DNA from: Anaeramoeba flamelloides
Lineage: Eukaryota > Metamonada > Anaeramoebidae
Direction of reading: 5' to 3'
DNA length: 64,000 nt
NCBI GenBank assembly: GCA_027625915.1
Contig: JANTQA010000033.1
Span: 3,782,001-3,846,000 of the forward strand
The notes under the pieces were generated by a model, which was given only the letters and a program-made list of their open reading frames with translations, was not told the DNA's origin and did not search any database. Shown piece after piece: positions 1 to 13,580 of this stretch. The position numbers and the translations under genes are program-made. The number at the start of each line of letters is the position of its first letter. The stretch's first letter is position 1.

Positions 1-1689
1 AATTACCAACCAATTTAAAATAATATATGAATCTTGGAGATTATTTATTCGAATTTAATTATGAATTTTTTTCCAAAAAAAAAAAAAATAAAATAAATAA
101 TTTGTTTAGTAGAAAGGAAGTTTTGGAATCAGAAATTCATTTTTTTTTTGCAAAAAACAGCTAAATTTATTAGGAATAAAATTTATATTGTGAATATCTT
201 TTACCATCTTTTCGATAAGATAAAAAAAATCCCAAACTTAAAGAAATGGTAATGAAAATTGAAAATATGAGAATTTATTAAAAATATCATTAATTCAATT
301 TTAATGAAAGGTACTACAAATTGATTTCAAATTTAACCGATTATTAAATCAATTTGTTATATATTTACATAAGACCAAACAAAGAAAAATTAAATAAAAA
401 TTAATTAAAATAAAATTCATTATTAAAATATTTTAATAAATATTAAAGTTGTTAAAAAAAGGTTCAAAAAGTTATTATTGTTAATAAAAATCTTTTTTGA
501 ATATGTAAACCAAATTTCAAAATTAGGGAAAAACTTTTTTTTTTATTATTTTTATCTTTTTTCATTTGTCTTTCAAAAAATACAATGATTGTACTACGTT
601 TTTATTTATGAATCTATATTGGCTATTTTCAGTAAAAAAAATAGTAAAATGCCTTATTATTCAAAAACAAAAAACAAAATTAAACTAATTTTTTTCTAAT
701 GAAAAATCTGCCCCTCTTTTTGAAATTAAGCTTATAATTTTGTTTATCAATAAAATTATCTGATTTTCATTTTGGAATAAATTGAGAAAAAAATTCAATT
801 TTGTTTACTTTAATTAAACATTATTCCAATGAACCTATTACCATTTCCAAAATAGAGATAAGAAAAATCTCTTTCGAATTTAAAAAAAAAATCAAGTTGA
901 AATAAACAAAAAAGAACTTGACAATAAAAAAATTTTTATTAACTATTTTAAATTAAATTATTTTGAAAAAATTATTCTAAATAAATTCCTGTATACAACT
1001 GTTGATTTGGAAAAAAGAGGAGTATACAACATTAACTATAATTTAAAAATAACGAAAGTTAATATAAAAGTCTCTATCAGCAAAAAAGTTTAATTTTTTA
1101 CAAATTTTGGTTATAGAAAAAAGTTACTCAGCTAAATGAATTTTTTTTTTAAAATCTCTTGGCTTTCTTTAAAACAAAATAAATTTTTTTTGATTGGTTT
1201 GTAATAAGAAATGTTCGAATTTATACAATTAATCATTGTTATTTGAATTTTTGTAGTTTTTTCTTTGTTTTTGATTATTTCTTTTGCAAGATCTGGAAAT
1301 TGTTTTGTATCTGAAAAAAAAGTTCGCTGAAAAAAGACAAATTTCAAAATCAATTTCCAAAAGTCGGTTTAAATAAAAATATTTTGTATAAAGTTAAAAT
1401 CCAATCACAAAAATTCACCATTGAATTCTCATCTTTTTCGCACTTACAGTCTTCAAAAACAAAATACACAGTATTAAAAATAAAAGATTTTTGTTAATAA
1501 AAAAAAATAAAAAAAAAAAAAAAACAATAATTTCAATATATTTTTGAATAAGAATTATAAAAAGACTATGAAGAAAAATAAAAAGAAGAAGAAGAAGAAG
1601 AAGAAGAAAAAAAGAAAAGAGAGGGTAATAAAATTTTTCGAAAAAAAAAAAAAATGAAAAAAAAAAATTTGATTAAAAAAAAAAAACAA
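1..1689. other. Intergenic, AT-rich
   Basis: No coding region is supported here. It holds one short inverted-repeat element (502-736) and a run of AAG repeats near 1583-1612. A 73-codon minus-strand reading at 1132-1353 has no recognisable motif and is probably chance. Confidence 0.6.
502..736 (-). mobile_element. MITE family L, copy 1
   Basis: The right part, with the string AAAAATCTGCCCCTC and the end GCTTATA, is the reverse complement of the left end of the element at 36394-36621. The left part (TATGTAAACCAAATTTC, then a poly-T/TTATT stretch) matches that element's other end. Size is about 235 bp against 228 bp for copy 2. No coding capacity. Boundaries are by alignment of the two copies by eye. 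Confidence 0.6.
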
Positions 1690-4600
1690 TTAGATATTTT
1701 TTTCTTTATAAAGAATTGTTCCAGGGAAGGTCATATTATTTTCTTTATTCACTACACCAACTTTAATCATTGTGCCACCAAATTTAAATTCGATCGTTAT
1801 TCCTACTGGTTGATCATTTTCAGATTGGATATTTCTAATAATTGTAGAACCAAAAAATTCAAAACCGTCTTCATCAATATAATAAACAACATTAGGATCC
1901 AATTCTCTTTTTGTTCGATAAATTTCTAATGTTAAATCTCTACCCATTGAAATAAATTCTTGTGGTTTAACCTATATAAATCGAATATAATATTACATAC
2001 ACAAGAGGAATAATTATATTAATAAAAATAAAAAAAGAAAGAATTGAATATTATTATTAAAATTGCCATGAATTAGATTTTTTAAAGAAAAGTAAAAAGA
2101 AAAGGAAAAAGGATAATTTGAAAAGAAAAAAAGAAAAGAAAAGAAATGAGAAAAAAAGAAAAGAAAAAAAGGAAAAGAAAAGAATTAGAAACAAAAAGAA
2201 AAAAAGAAAAAGAAAAAGAAAAAGAAAAAGACTAAAAAAAAAAAAAAAAGAGAATTTACATAATCAACTTTAATTGCAACGTCCTTTTCAACCAAAAGTT
2301 TAAAAACATCTTTACATAACCAATAATTACCCTTTGAAATTTTTTTAGATTGCTTATGCTTCTCTTCTTCGAATCTAGGGTACCATAACAAACCATAATT
2401 ATATTCGTAGGTTCTCGAAGAGAGAATATCTGGATTCAAACCATATCGAACTGCACCAAAAACAATTGCTCTACCAGGGTTGGTACCAACTAAGACTGTT
2501 AAGTTATATGGGTCATCTTCGAATTTTTTCTTAACCGCGTGATATAAAATGTCTGAATTGGAATAACTACCAACCATAAATATATCTTTAACATCATGCA
2601 GGGTTTGTTCGTATTTCTTGAACACCTTTTCAATATTTTCAAGTACATTGTTCACAGGCTTGTCAAACAAGGACGCCAAAAACCCCTTTGATAATTTGAT
2701 ACTTCGTTTGTTCAGCATTCCAGATTTGATAAACGTTTGATCAGTTTTTTCTTTGCCCTCATTCCATTTTTGAACAAGCTCTTCAACAGGAGTTTCGCCT
2801 GATAAAGATTCCTGAATGGTAAATCGGATTGGTGCCGTTGCTTTTTTATAATTTAGTCTTACTCGATGCTTTTCTTCAATCCATTTTTGGAAAAGATCAA
2901 TAAAATCTGGATTACTTTCAAAGTCATCGGTTCCTAAAAATTTTTTTAAAAAGGTCACAAAATTCTTATCAATGGTGTTTGAACCATCACTTCCTCCTTT
3001 GGCTGGAATAATAACTTTAATCTATTTAGATTTGATTGATTGAAAATCGGTAGATATGTGTTTTTTTTTTTTTTTTTTTTTTTTTTTGTTATATTATTAA
3101 TAAAATATATTAATGAAATACGTTGTTTAAAATTTGAATGATGATGATTCTGAATCGGAATTTAGATTATTATCAAATAAATATTGAGATGCTTAAACGC
3201 ACTATTACCAACAAAGAAAAATAAAATAAAAAAAAAAAAAAATTTCTAATTCATTAATCAAACCAAACAAAAATTTATTTTTTTCCATTTTTTCCCTTTG
3301 GTTGAATTTTCTTTATATTGAGAAGAAAAGTTACAAAGGGGAAAGATCAAGGAATTACTTGTCAATACTGAAATACTGAAATACGCTAGTATGAGTAACT
3401 TGGAAATAAAAATGAAAAAGCAAAGGCAAAAAATGACTAAAGAGTTAAAGCAAATGAGATTAAAGAGAAAAAAGAAATGATAACAAGTAAAACAACGACT
3501 TCCCCGAATGAGCATTCATGATTACCTACCAAACTAAACTAATTTAACCAAAAATATCGTGTATGTAACTTTTGGTGTTCTTAATTAAAGTGGGTATTGT
3601 ATTGTTTTTTTATCAATTGCATATTTAAAAACTTCCTCTATTAACCCCAATATATATATATATATATATATTTTTCTTTTGTTCTTGCCAATTTTTAATT
3701 TTTGCTTTTGCTTTTTCACCATAAAGATAATTGGGCATATCCTTTATATGAATAACCGTGAAAATTATGAATTTACACTTAAACTTCTTTTTAGAAATTT
3801 AAGTAAAAGGATATCTAGAGTATAATTCACACTTTTCCCACAATAATAATATGAAGAAAATAATAGTTCATTTTTCTTGTTAAAATAAAATAATTTCCTT
3901 ATCTTTTTTATTTTGTGGTCTGATTGTGTATTTTTTCTTCAATTCTTTTGGTTTTTGTGATTTGTTATCTGTAATTTCTGCTTTGATGATTTTTTTTTTC
4001 AAGATGAAATAAAAATATCTAAAAAATTTTGTTGAAAATACAGAATTAAAATATCATTTTAATTTGCAATCATTTTTTATATAAAGAAAAATTTTCGCTT
4101 AAAATATACCTATGAATTGGATCCTTAAAAATAAATTTATTCTGACTGATTTGCTTTTAATTTAAATCATTTTTTTTTCTTTATTTTTTTTTTTTTGCAA
4201 TCAAAATAATTTTTTTCTGAAATACTATATTCCAATTTATTAACTTTGATACTCTAATTCCAAATTTTTTCAAAGAAATTAGTATTTCTTTATATTTGAA
4301 AAAAACTTATTATAAAAATTTGTTTAGTTTATGAAGTTTTAATAAACACAAAGATAATCGTCCCAATTCAAAGTATAAGTAAAACGCATGAATACATACA
4401 TATAAATATCATCAAAATAATCATTAATGAAAAAAAAAACTAACGACAGCAGTTGGTTTATTTTTATACATCTTGATGAGATATTTTTTACTCCATTTCT
4501 TTTTTTTACTTATTTTTTCTTATTCCTCATATCAACTTTTCTCAATAATGATAATAATGATAATGATAATAATAATAATAATAGAAAAGATTTCTGCTTT

Positions 4601-6037
4601 TGTGATAATTTTAATATTAATTATAATAATTGAAAGTTAAAAAAAATTATTACAAAATAGATAATGGTTCACTGAGAGAACTTTCAAAAAAGTGTGATAA
4701 AAAAGTTTTCAAAATGAATTTTAAAATAGTCAATAAACTTTAACACATTTTTAGGAAATATATGAACAACTTTTATGGTCACACCCTGATAAAATTACTT
4801 GATATGTATATCAAAAAAATTGATAAATTTAAAGATTCAAAATTCAAATCCTTGAGATAAATTTGATTAATCGAAAAGAGCTAATGAAATAACATTTTTT
4901 ATTTTCAAAAGTAAAATTTTATACCTTAGCTGAACTAATTTCAAAATATTCGATCATTCTTTCTCTAATTATTTTATTTTTTTAAATAAAAGTGGTGTAA
5001 ACAATAAAGTTGTTTTTAAAAAGGGTGTCATCAAAGAAATTTTTAATATATAATGGAAATGGATTTGTTGAAGTTGATCGATTGTATTAAAATTCATTTT
5101 GAAAACTTTTTTATCACACTTTATTAAAATTAATAATACAGCTATTTTAAAAAAGCGAGGTCTTTTGTTTAAAAACTTTTAGATTGATGATAATTAAAAC
5201 CTTTTCGACAAAATAAATATTTACAAAAAGTGAGGATTTTAATTTTAAAAAGTGCTTTTTTCTCCACTCCAACCTCTATCCCACCTTGAAAAGGTTTATT
5301 TATTTCCTTTTGTTACAATAGAAAAGTCAGAAAATGAGGTTTGTTATGAAAAATAATTCTACACTTTTTGTAAAAATTTATTTTGTCGAAAAGGTTTTAA
5401 TTATCATCAATCTAAAAGTTTTTAAACAAAAGACCTCGCTTTTTTAAAATAGCTGTATTATTAATAGAGAGTTTTAATTTTAGGAAATCGAATTTTCAAA
5501 AGAAAATGAAAAGAAATTAGTCAGTTGTTTCTATTTGGAAATTAAAAAAAAAAAAAAAACAAAAAAAAAAAAAATACTTTTTACAACCATTTTTAAACAC
5601 AAGTCAAAAAGCCAAATTTTTTAATCAAAAGAATGCATAAAAAGGTTTAACAACATCAATAGTAGAGTTTTAGGATGAATTATTAAATTTTTAGTTTATT
5701 GTTTTTGAAAAAGACTTTCTGACGAAAGAATAATCAAATAAATGAAAAAGGCTTTTTTGTCAAATAATTTTATCAAAAATTTTGTGTTTCTGGGCTTGAA
5801 TAAAAGTAAAATTTAGTAGTGTTTGTTAAAAAACGAACAAATTATTAAAAAATTCACAAAGATAAATAATTGCATAAAAAAAAACTTTTTTTTGTTCTTT
5901 TTAAGTGGCTGTGTTGTTTTTATTTTTGAAAAAAAACAACAAAATTTTGAGACTGTAAAAAAAAAATTCAAAACCCAATCAAATTTTCAAGTTTGAAAGA
6001 AAAAGAAACTGAAAGAAAAAAGAAAAAAAGTAATAAT

Positions 6038-6074
<37 letters not shown>

Positions 6075-6852
6075 GAAAGTAAAAAAGATTAAAATGTAAA
6101 AGAAGAATAAAAATCTGAAATCAAACCTTATCAGAGTTTTCACGTTGGCTTCTATCAATTTCGAGAACTGTAATATCGATAGTACCTGAACCTGCGTCAA
6201 GAATTAAAACCTTTCCAGTTTCAAAAACTTCTTCGCTGACAATAGGGTTTGCGGAGAAGAAACCTTCGATAGCAGCAGCTTCCGGTTCATGGATTAAAAG
6301 CAAATGCTCGGAGTCTTCATTGTCGATCAAGCCACCGCGATGTGCGCATACTCTCATAAAATGCTTGGCCTTCTCTGTCCAAATAGCAGGGACTGTCAAG
6401 ACCCACCTGACTTGATCGGTTTCAATGGGCGTCCTGACTGTCAAATTGATGTTCTGAAGAGCGGTATCTTTGAGCCATTGTAAGGACATGGCAATGACGT
6501 CGACGAGTTTGAAGACACTTCCTGCAACAGATTTGACAAAGGTCCTCGACTTGTATAGGGACATCTTATAATAACGAAATAATTCATACAGCTCTCCTTC
6601 TTCTTCCTCGAGCATTTCGACGTATTTTCGGATCGCCTCCTGTCCAAACTCGACAATCTCTGTCAAGTTTGCGCCTGCTCTGCAATCACCGTTTTTGTCC
6701 TTCTTTAAAAGGATCGCTGAATCGGTTTTAAAATCTGTCCAATTGTTGTTCCCATAGATTTGCTGTTCCTTGTCGCCAATAAAGGAATATGCAAACCCAC
6801 TTCTTGAGGTCCCAAAATCAATACCAATTACAATTTTTTCTTTTTCACTCAT
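1690..6852 (-). CDS. HSPA12-like Hsp70 family ATPase (3 exons)
   Basis: Exons by frame and splice sites: 6852-6127, 3021-2260, 1971-1690 (589 aa). Both introns are phase 0, donors GTTTGA and GTAAAT, acceptors TAG. Residues 7-20 hold the first phosphate loop (IGIDFGTSRSGFAYS), 150-163 the WVLTVPAIWTEKAK segment, 189-195 EPEAAAI, and 219-226 the second phosphate motif DAGSGTID. Exon 2 opens with a GG-rich turn typical of HSPA12 and later has VGSYSNSDIL (about 391-400, the adenosine-motif position, usually VGGF) and GTNPGRAIVFGAVRYGL (about 421 on). Exon 3 gives the C-terminal beta part. The protein has the actin-like ATPase fold but no classical Hsp70 substrate-binding domain or EEVD tail, as is usual for HSPA12. 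Likely cytosolic, since no signal peptide is seen. Exact role unknown. Intron 1 is 3,105 bp. Confidence 0.88.
4689..5122. mobile_element. MITE-like element with 36-bp perfect terminal repeats
   Basis: The arm at 4689-4724 (begins AAAGTGTGATAAAAAAG) is the exact reverse complement of 5087-5122. Weaker similarity continues inward for about 30 more bases on both sides. The 434-bp unit has no coding capacity. It lies in intron 1 of the HSPA12-like gene. Family membership is not known. Confidence 0.7.
5131..5463. repeat. Near-perfect 102-nt inverted repeat
   Basis: Arms 5131-5232 and 5362-5463 are reverse complements with one mismatch by my reading, around a 129-nt spacer. The outer ends read TAATAATACAGC / GCTGTATTATTA, so a TA-flanked MITE is the likeliest identity. 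In the pre-mRNA the arms could form a long hairpin inside intron 1. The near identity suggests recent insertion or gene conversion between the arms. Confidence 0.85.
6039..6072. repeat. Poly-A tract of 34 nt
   Basis: Uninterrupted adenines on the plus strand, which is a T tract in the transcript of the HSPA12-like gene, shortly after the donor site of intron 1. Confidence 0.9.
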
Positions 6853-7408
6853 TAAGTAAAGACTTGAAGTTTAATAATAAAGTAGAAAAGGTTTAATAAG
6901 AAAGTTGAAAATTTTTAAAAAGAAAAAAATGAATAAAAAAAAACCTTTTCTCTCAGAATTTGGAAATTTAGTCAAATTTCTCAGATTTGTAATCCACAAA
7001 TCCAAGGTGTCATTCAGTTTGAAAAAGATTTGGGTGATTTCAAAATTTATAAATTTTTTGCAAAAGTGTAAATTTAATTCTGTGTATTATTAACACTGAA
7101 ATAAAACAAAGTATTTTCAATTTAAGATTTTGCAACCCAGATCGCTTTTTTTAAATGTTTTTGAATCTTTTTTTGTTTCACAAGGTATTTTCTGGTTTCA
7201 AAAAGAAAAACTTTTTAAAAACATAAATTTTTCACCCAATCTAACCTCGTTTCCTTAAAATACAACAGCAATAAAAATAGTTTTTAAGCAGGAAAAAACC
7301 TAACCAAATGTTCACCCCGGACTACAAAATACTAATTAAAAGATCCAAGGTAAATTTAAATGGCTAGTCTATGATCTTCTAGTTTGAATTTTCCCTCTTT
7401 GAATTTAA

Positions 7409-8112
7409 TAAACTCTTTTTCAAATAAAAGGGCACAAAAAATTTCAAGAATTATTCATAAATGAATCAAATTAATTATAGTGTCATTCTAAAATATAAGA
7501 AACGCTTTAAAACATAAAAAACACTCAAATGGATCTTTAAAACTCATTAAAACCAAAAAAAAAAATTAAAATTCAATATTTTAAAAATTGGTGTGCCCTT
7601 TTATTTGAAATGAGAAATCTCGTTTTGTAAATTGTAATGAAAAAAATTATATAAAATCAATAAAAACCTTTGAACAAGGTGAATTGGGAAAAAGTTCTCA
7701 AATTTTTATTGATAATTCTTTACACATCAAACTTTTGTTCTTTAAAGTCTCATTTTCAATATAAAGTTGCAATTCATCTGGGTATTTTGTTGGAATGTTT
7801 TTTCTTTATTTCTCTTTTCTTTGTTCCATGCATCAATCCAATAATGGTCTTTCTTAATTCCTATTTCTATCTTGATTCGAAATCAAACTTGTACTGTTTC
7901 CATTTATACACTGGTAGATTATTTCCAAATTGGTTTCTTCTGATCTTGCTTTTTCATTTTCCAACTGTTCAATTCCAAAAAGAAAAAAAGCAAAAAATGA
8001 AAAAATGAATAATTAAAATGAAAATCACCAATAAGTAATTATCTTATTAACAATCAAAGTCGATGTTATTGACGATTTGAGAGGTGTGCCCTTTTGTTGG
8101 AAAAATAGTTTA
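7409..8112. mobile_element. Tc1/mariner-type element remnant with AAAAGGGCACA ends
   Basis: The left end (7409-7436, TAAACTCTTTTTCAAATAAA followed by AGGGCACA) is the inverse of the right end (8085-8112, TGTGCCC...AATAGTTTA). Both begin and end with TA. A further copy of the end sequence sits inside at 7591-7606. The minus strand between about 8008 and 7670 shows short helix-turn-helix-like stretches such as RSEETNLEIIYQ, which may be a decayed transposase N-terminus. That reading is weak. Confidence 0.5.
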
Positions 8113-9489
8113 TTTTGGTTGTTTATTCAAATCCTCTTTTTTTTGTTTATTTAGGAAAGGTGAATGACAATTTATTAAATTGTTTTCAATCTAGGGGATT
8201 GTGTCTCTGGGTGTTTTCTTATTGTTTAGGTCAAAATTAGTTTCAAGAATTTAATTTATTTTTCTCAAGCATCTTTTGATTTTTTACCATTTTTGAACAA
8301 ATTGATTTCTAAGAATAATCTCTGACGATGACAAGAACAGAAACAAAAAAAGTTTTAAATCCTATAAACATCTTTTTAAGTAGAATGGTTTTTATTAATA
8401 AATACCCTTAAAGTCTATATTGGATGAAAATGTGAAAAAAGATTTTTTCATTTTATATAACAAATCTACATACATATATAAATATCGAAATTTATCAATC
8501 AAGTAAAGATAAATATATATATAAAAGTTGATATACAATTTATCAATATAATAAAAAATGGTTTTTTTTTCAAAAATTTTGAGTCTTTGGTTTTTCGAAA
8601 TGACAAAGTTGAAATAGATCTTTTCTTTTTCTTTTTTTGAAAGTTTTTATGAATATTAATTAATCGTTATAACCAGCTGAAGTTTCCCAAGAAACAAACA
8701 ATAAGTTTACACATTTTTTGATTTATAATGAACAATATCCAAAAAATATCTAAAAAATCCAAAGAAAAATTAAAAAATTTGTTATTTTATTAATATTAAA
8801 AAGAAGAGAGTTAATATCAAACCCTAGAACTACACAATTATCAGAACCACTAAATTGTCTTAAATGATTTTTACCACCCCATTATACTTTTTACAGTATT
8901 CCGAATCAAATAATACATTTTTTTAAAATAATTGGATAGGTAACTCCGAGAAGACAAAAAGAAAAGTAAGATATCATTTTAATGGTGGAAAAAGTAAAAA
9001 ACAAAACATAGTTAAAAAAATTAAGAAAAAACATAAAAAAAAAAATTAGGTTTGAATTAGTATCCAATGAACTATAAAGATAGAAAACAGAAAGAGAATT
9101 AAAATCAGTTTTGAGGATTTGATACTAGGCTATTATTTAAAAAAAAAATGAAAATGAAATGACTATTTTTCATTAATAACATCCACAATCACAATCACAA
9201 TCACAATAATTTTGATTAATTAATTTTAGTTTGATTGTTGATCATGAATGTTAGTTTGGGACTTGATTATTATTTATTATTTTTTTCTTCTTTTTAATCT
9301 CATTTTTTGAACCATTGATATTTTTTGTCTTTACTTTGACCACTCCTCATCAAGTTACCAATATTATTGAGTTTCAGTGCCTTTGTATTCTCAATCAATC
9401 ACCTCATCTTTTTTCAATATAAATATTCAATCAAATTGTAAGAAATACAACCAGTAAAAAGAAAAAAAATATAGATTTTTCTTTATTGT

Positions 9490-10744
9490 TAAAATCCATT
9501 TACAAGAAAGTGGGGCAAATTTATTTTAAAATATATTTGTTAAACACAATCTTCAAAAAAGTATTTATATATACAAAAACGTTGACTACCATTTATAAAT
9601 TCTTGATAATAATTCAATTTTTTTCTTCATATTGTTATTACATAAATAAAGGAGATTAAATTTTTTGATCTCGATTTTATCATATATCTTTTAAGGGTGA
9701 AAATTGGTGTTTTTTATTTTCTTTCTGATGAAATAAACCATTTTCATAACTTGTTTAATCTGGAAAAAATTTCCAATAAATTGAAGAACATCTAAATTCA
9801 TTTTATTATTTAAAAAATCATTTGTTCCCTTTTTATATTTCCTATTTTTTTCTTGAAATTAGTTATACAGTGTTTTCATCAAAAAAATAAATATTTTTTT
9901 TTTTCATATGTATGAAACATTTCAACAAACATATTTTGAAATAAATACCCTAGTTGTTGATTCAATCTGTAAAAAATTTTAAACTTAATTTTGTATTGTT
10001 AATTAACGAATACCCAAACTCAAAAGATGTTTTTTTTTTTTTTTTTTTTTTTATTATTTAAGGAAGGAGTTTTTAATTCCTCTTATTTGCGGTTAGGTTT
10101 TTTTTAATTTTTGGAATAAACAGAAAAGTTCAATAATTTTCGGTTTATTTTTCAAAAAAAAAAAAAAAAAAAACACAGTTAGTTTTTCCAGAGTTTAAAA
10201 GAATCGAGTAAAATCAAAGAATTTTCTCTATTATATTGAATTCTGGAAAAGCTAGGCACTCTACGGCACTTCAACGAATTCCTAAATTGTGATTTAGGAA
10301 TTTAGTTAAAGACTCAAAAATAAATTTATTACCCACCAAGGCTAATGAATATGATGAATCTCTTTTTCTAATAATATCAAAAATAGTAATAATATTATTT
10401 TTTAATATACAGTCAGTTTCACTTTTAAGACACAAACTTTCAACGAAATTTAAGGCACAATAAAAATCTCAAATTAAAGCACAAAATTCAAATTTTAGTA
10501 AAAGTAAATTGTAAAAAAAAAAATTTTCAAATTTTGTGCCTTAATTTGAGATTTTTTTTAAGCCTTAAATTTCGTTGAAAGTTTGTGCCTTAAAAGTGAA
10601 ACTGACTGTATTAGAAATGTTGAATTTTTTTAATTCAGATACCCAGATTTTAACGATTATTTTTATACACTGAACAGTTCCAGAAAAAGATCATTTTTTA
10701 AGAAATGTAAAAAAATATACTACACTTTTTTTGGAAATACGGTA
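9490..10744 (+). mobile_element. MITE family E, copy 1, split by a 660-bp insertion
   Basis: The interior from about 9510 to 10029 aligns with the family E copies at 46846-47435 and 63343-63930, sharing the strings TTTATTTTAAAATATAT and GATCTCGATTTTAT. The end CACTTTTTTTGGAAATACGGTA reappears only at about 10723-10744. About 660 bp (about 10030-10690), including family A copy 1, separates the two parts. Both ends are more diverged than in the other copies, so this is probably the oldest of the three. Confidence 0.7.
10408..10610. mobile_element. MITE family A, copy 1
   Basis: A 203-bp palindromic element running from TACAGTCAGTTTCACTTTTA to the inverse end CTGACTGTA. Internal GGCACAA / TTGTGCC repeats are present and the ends are TA. 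It is non-coding. It lies within the block that splits family E copy 1. Confidence 0.9.
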
Positions 10745-10940
10745 AATAAATAAAAAAATATTCTAATTTTTTTTTATTATCTAAATTAAACATTTAAACT
10801 TGGAACTCAAAAGAGTAAATAGTTTGGAAACTTTTTTTTTTATTTATTTCACTATCTTCGTCTTATTTTTAAAATCTGGTTATTTTCTCAACAATAAAGA
10901 GATAGTGAGAATTGTAAATATGATTATTTTTATTTGGTAT

Positions 10941-11166
10941 TACAGTCAGTTTCACTTTTAAGACACAAACTTTCAACGAAATTTAAGGCATAAAAAAAAT
11001 CTCAAATTAAGGCACAAAATTTGTAATTATTTTTTTCACAATTTACTTTTACTAGAATTTGAATTTTGTGTTTTAATATGAGATTTTTTTTGTGCCTTAA
11101 TTTGAGATTTTTTTTATGCCTTAAATTTCGTTGAAAGTTTGTGTCTTAAAAGTGAAACTGACTGTA
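10941..11166. mobile_element. MITE family A, copy 2
   Basis: Same terminal repeats as copy 1 (TACAGTCAG...CTGACTGTA), but 226 bp long. The extra length is a repeated internal motif (TTTGAGATTTTTTTTGTGCC-like) on the right arm. It lies 330 bp from copy 1. Confidence 0.9.
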
Positions 11167-13097
11167 AGAATATTCTCAAGTTTATAATCCTAACAATATA
11201 CTTGAAAAATTCTAACCAAATAAATGCTACATATTTATATTTGTATTATAATATATTATTTACTAGACCAAGTGTACACATTCTTATGTTTGAAATCTGG
11301 ATTGTTTCTTGTATTTTTATTTATGACAAATTTTAACAAACAATTTTTTTTTTGTATTACAACCCGCTTACACTAAAGAAACCCACAATAGGACTCTTTT
11401 TATTATAAAAAAATAATACTATTGAGACAAAAACTTTAATCAAACTATCACTAACATACAAGATTCCAAATTAATAAACATGTTTGTGATTTTTTTACTT
11501 AATTATTTTCTTCTAATCTTACTTTTTGCAACAAAATTTTAATATTTAAATTGTCGATTAAATTCCTTCCAAGTTTGTAACTTAAAAATTTCAATTTTGT
11601 TTGAAATAGACATAAGTTTTTAGAAAATTACCAAATTTCAAAGTTTCTACTTTGAAATTATTAAATAAATTTACTATTTATTTTTACACTTACTAACTCC
11701 ATTATTTGCGAAATTTTAGATAAATAAATATAAGAAAGAGATAAGATATACATTAAGTTTAGCATAATATTTTTTTACCAGGGAAATATTTTGAGATTCA
11801 TAATAATATTAGATAAAGTTTACAATTTCCCATTTAAAATTGTTACCAAGAAGAAAAACCCGAGAATTTCAAATATAAATTTGATTTATTTAAATCTATC
11901 AATATCCAATATTATTGGCTTAAATAAATGAGATAAAATAATTATTTAGAAAATTTTTATTATACAACAAATTTAACTTATATTTACATCATAAATTAAA
12001 AATATCAAATAAAAATTTTCTTTATTGAAAAAACTTCAACATTAGAAAAATCACCCATAAATTAAATAAAAAGGGCATGAAAATTATTATTATTATTATT
12101 ATTATTACACAAGTAACTGATTTCATCAGAAAAAATTGAATATAACTTCTGTTTTTCATTGAAATACATTTATTAGATTGATTTTTTTTTCAATATTAAA
12201 AGAAGAAATGATTTTTTTTATGGAATCTAAAAACCTTTTATTAAAAATTTCGTCTCGATAACAATTTCTTTATGTTATAAATATTCTTCCAGAAGAATTT
12301 TCACTCTTGATAAATATATATAATTAATAAAAAAAAAATGGAATAATTGGTAATAGTAAATCAATTTTTAATAAATACACTCCATATTTTTGAATAAAAA
12401 ACAAAATAAATATATTATCCAAACAGAACACAATACATTTTTATTATTTAAATGATTGCAATGAGATAATAAATAAATAAAAAAAATTAATTCAAAATCG
12501 AAAAATCCCTTAAATTTCAAAATTAACAATTTTTTTTTTTTAAATCAATAAAAAGAAAAGTAAAAATTACACAATAATTTATATATTTGGCCGGAAAATT
12601 GGAAATTATTTTCTATTTTTTTCTTTAATTTGAAATTGATTCTAAAAAAAAAATTGAATTTAGTCTTTTTTGAAATTTACCGGTTCAAAGTTTGTTTTCA
12701 ACACCATAAAAAAATCCTTATGAAAGAAAAAATGTGAGTAATAACCACAATAAAACTTTAGAGATTTTGATAATTTGTTGAAAATTCTTAAAAAAAGTAA
12801 CTATTTTTAAAATTTTGGAAAAAGTATTTTTTGGATCTCAATATTGAACATGAATAAAATTGATTTTATTCTTATAGTTTATTAATAAATCAATGACTTT
12901 TTTTTAAAAAATAAATATTTTTTTTCTTTCAAGGGAAACTCCTTTTCATTTATAGTCATGTTTATAATTTAAAAATCTAGATATCTTTTTTTACTTATTA
13001 AAGATTTTCCCAATTGTTTTCTTTTTATTGAATATTAAAAAACAAACTGAATGAAGAAGTACAATTCTTTTGACTCCAAAAATCAAATTATAGTATT

Positions 13098-13580
13098 GAA
13101 AAAAATTTCAAAGGCATGGAAATATGGACTGACATGATTATTAATTGTTAATATTCAGAAAATTGTTATGTTATTGCTTCAGAATTACTTTTATTTTTGT
13201 AAATGAACTTTTTCAATTATAACATATTACTTATTAGAATGATGATTAATTAAATTAAACTTGCTCATATCAACATTCAATTTTGAATCAAAAAAACAAG
13301 AATAAAAACTTCCGTTGCCCAAATTTATAGCAAAAATATATTAAAACAAATGTTTTTTTTTTAAAAATAACTAGATCTAATTTTCGTTATCAAACAATTT
13401 AATGAGTATTCTAAAGACACCCCCACTTTAATAAACTTTGGGTGGGTTTATTACTAATCTCATAAAATAATTGGTTAGTTATAAAAGAAATTCTGAAGCA
13501 ATAAAATAACAATTTTTTGAATATTAATAATTAAAAATCATGTTAGGGATTGCTTACATTCCAGGAAATTTTTTTCAAGA
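13098..13580. repeat. Inverted repeat of about 95-nt arms
   Basis: The arm at about 13098-13193 is the inverse of about 13483-13580, sharing TATGTTATTGCTTCAGAATT / AATTCTGAAGCAATAAAATA and flanking blocks. The match is imperfect, so this is likely an older MITE with about 290 bp between arms. No coding capacity. Confidence 0.6.

Larger units (their letters stand above)
3022..6126 (-). other. Intron 1 of the HSPA12-like gene, repeat-rich
   Basis: The sequence starts GTTTGA after codon 242 and ends TAG before codon 243, and the reading frame continues in phase 0. It contains a 34-nt A run (6039-6072), a 27-nt T run near 3061-3087, a TA repeat near 3652-3671 and two adjacent inverted-repeat elements (4689-5122 and 5131-5463). 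No coding region is supported inside it. Confidence 0.8.
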
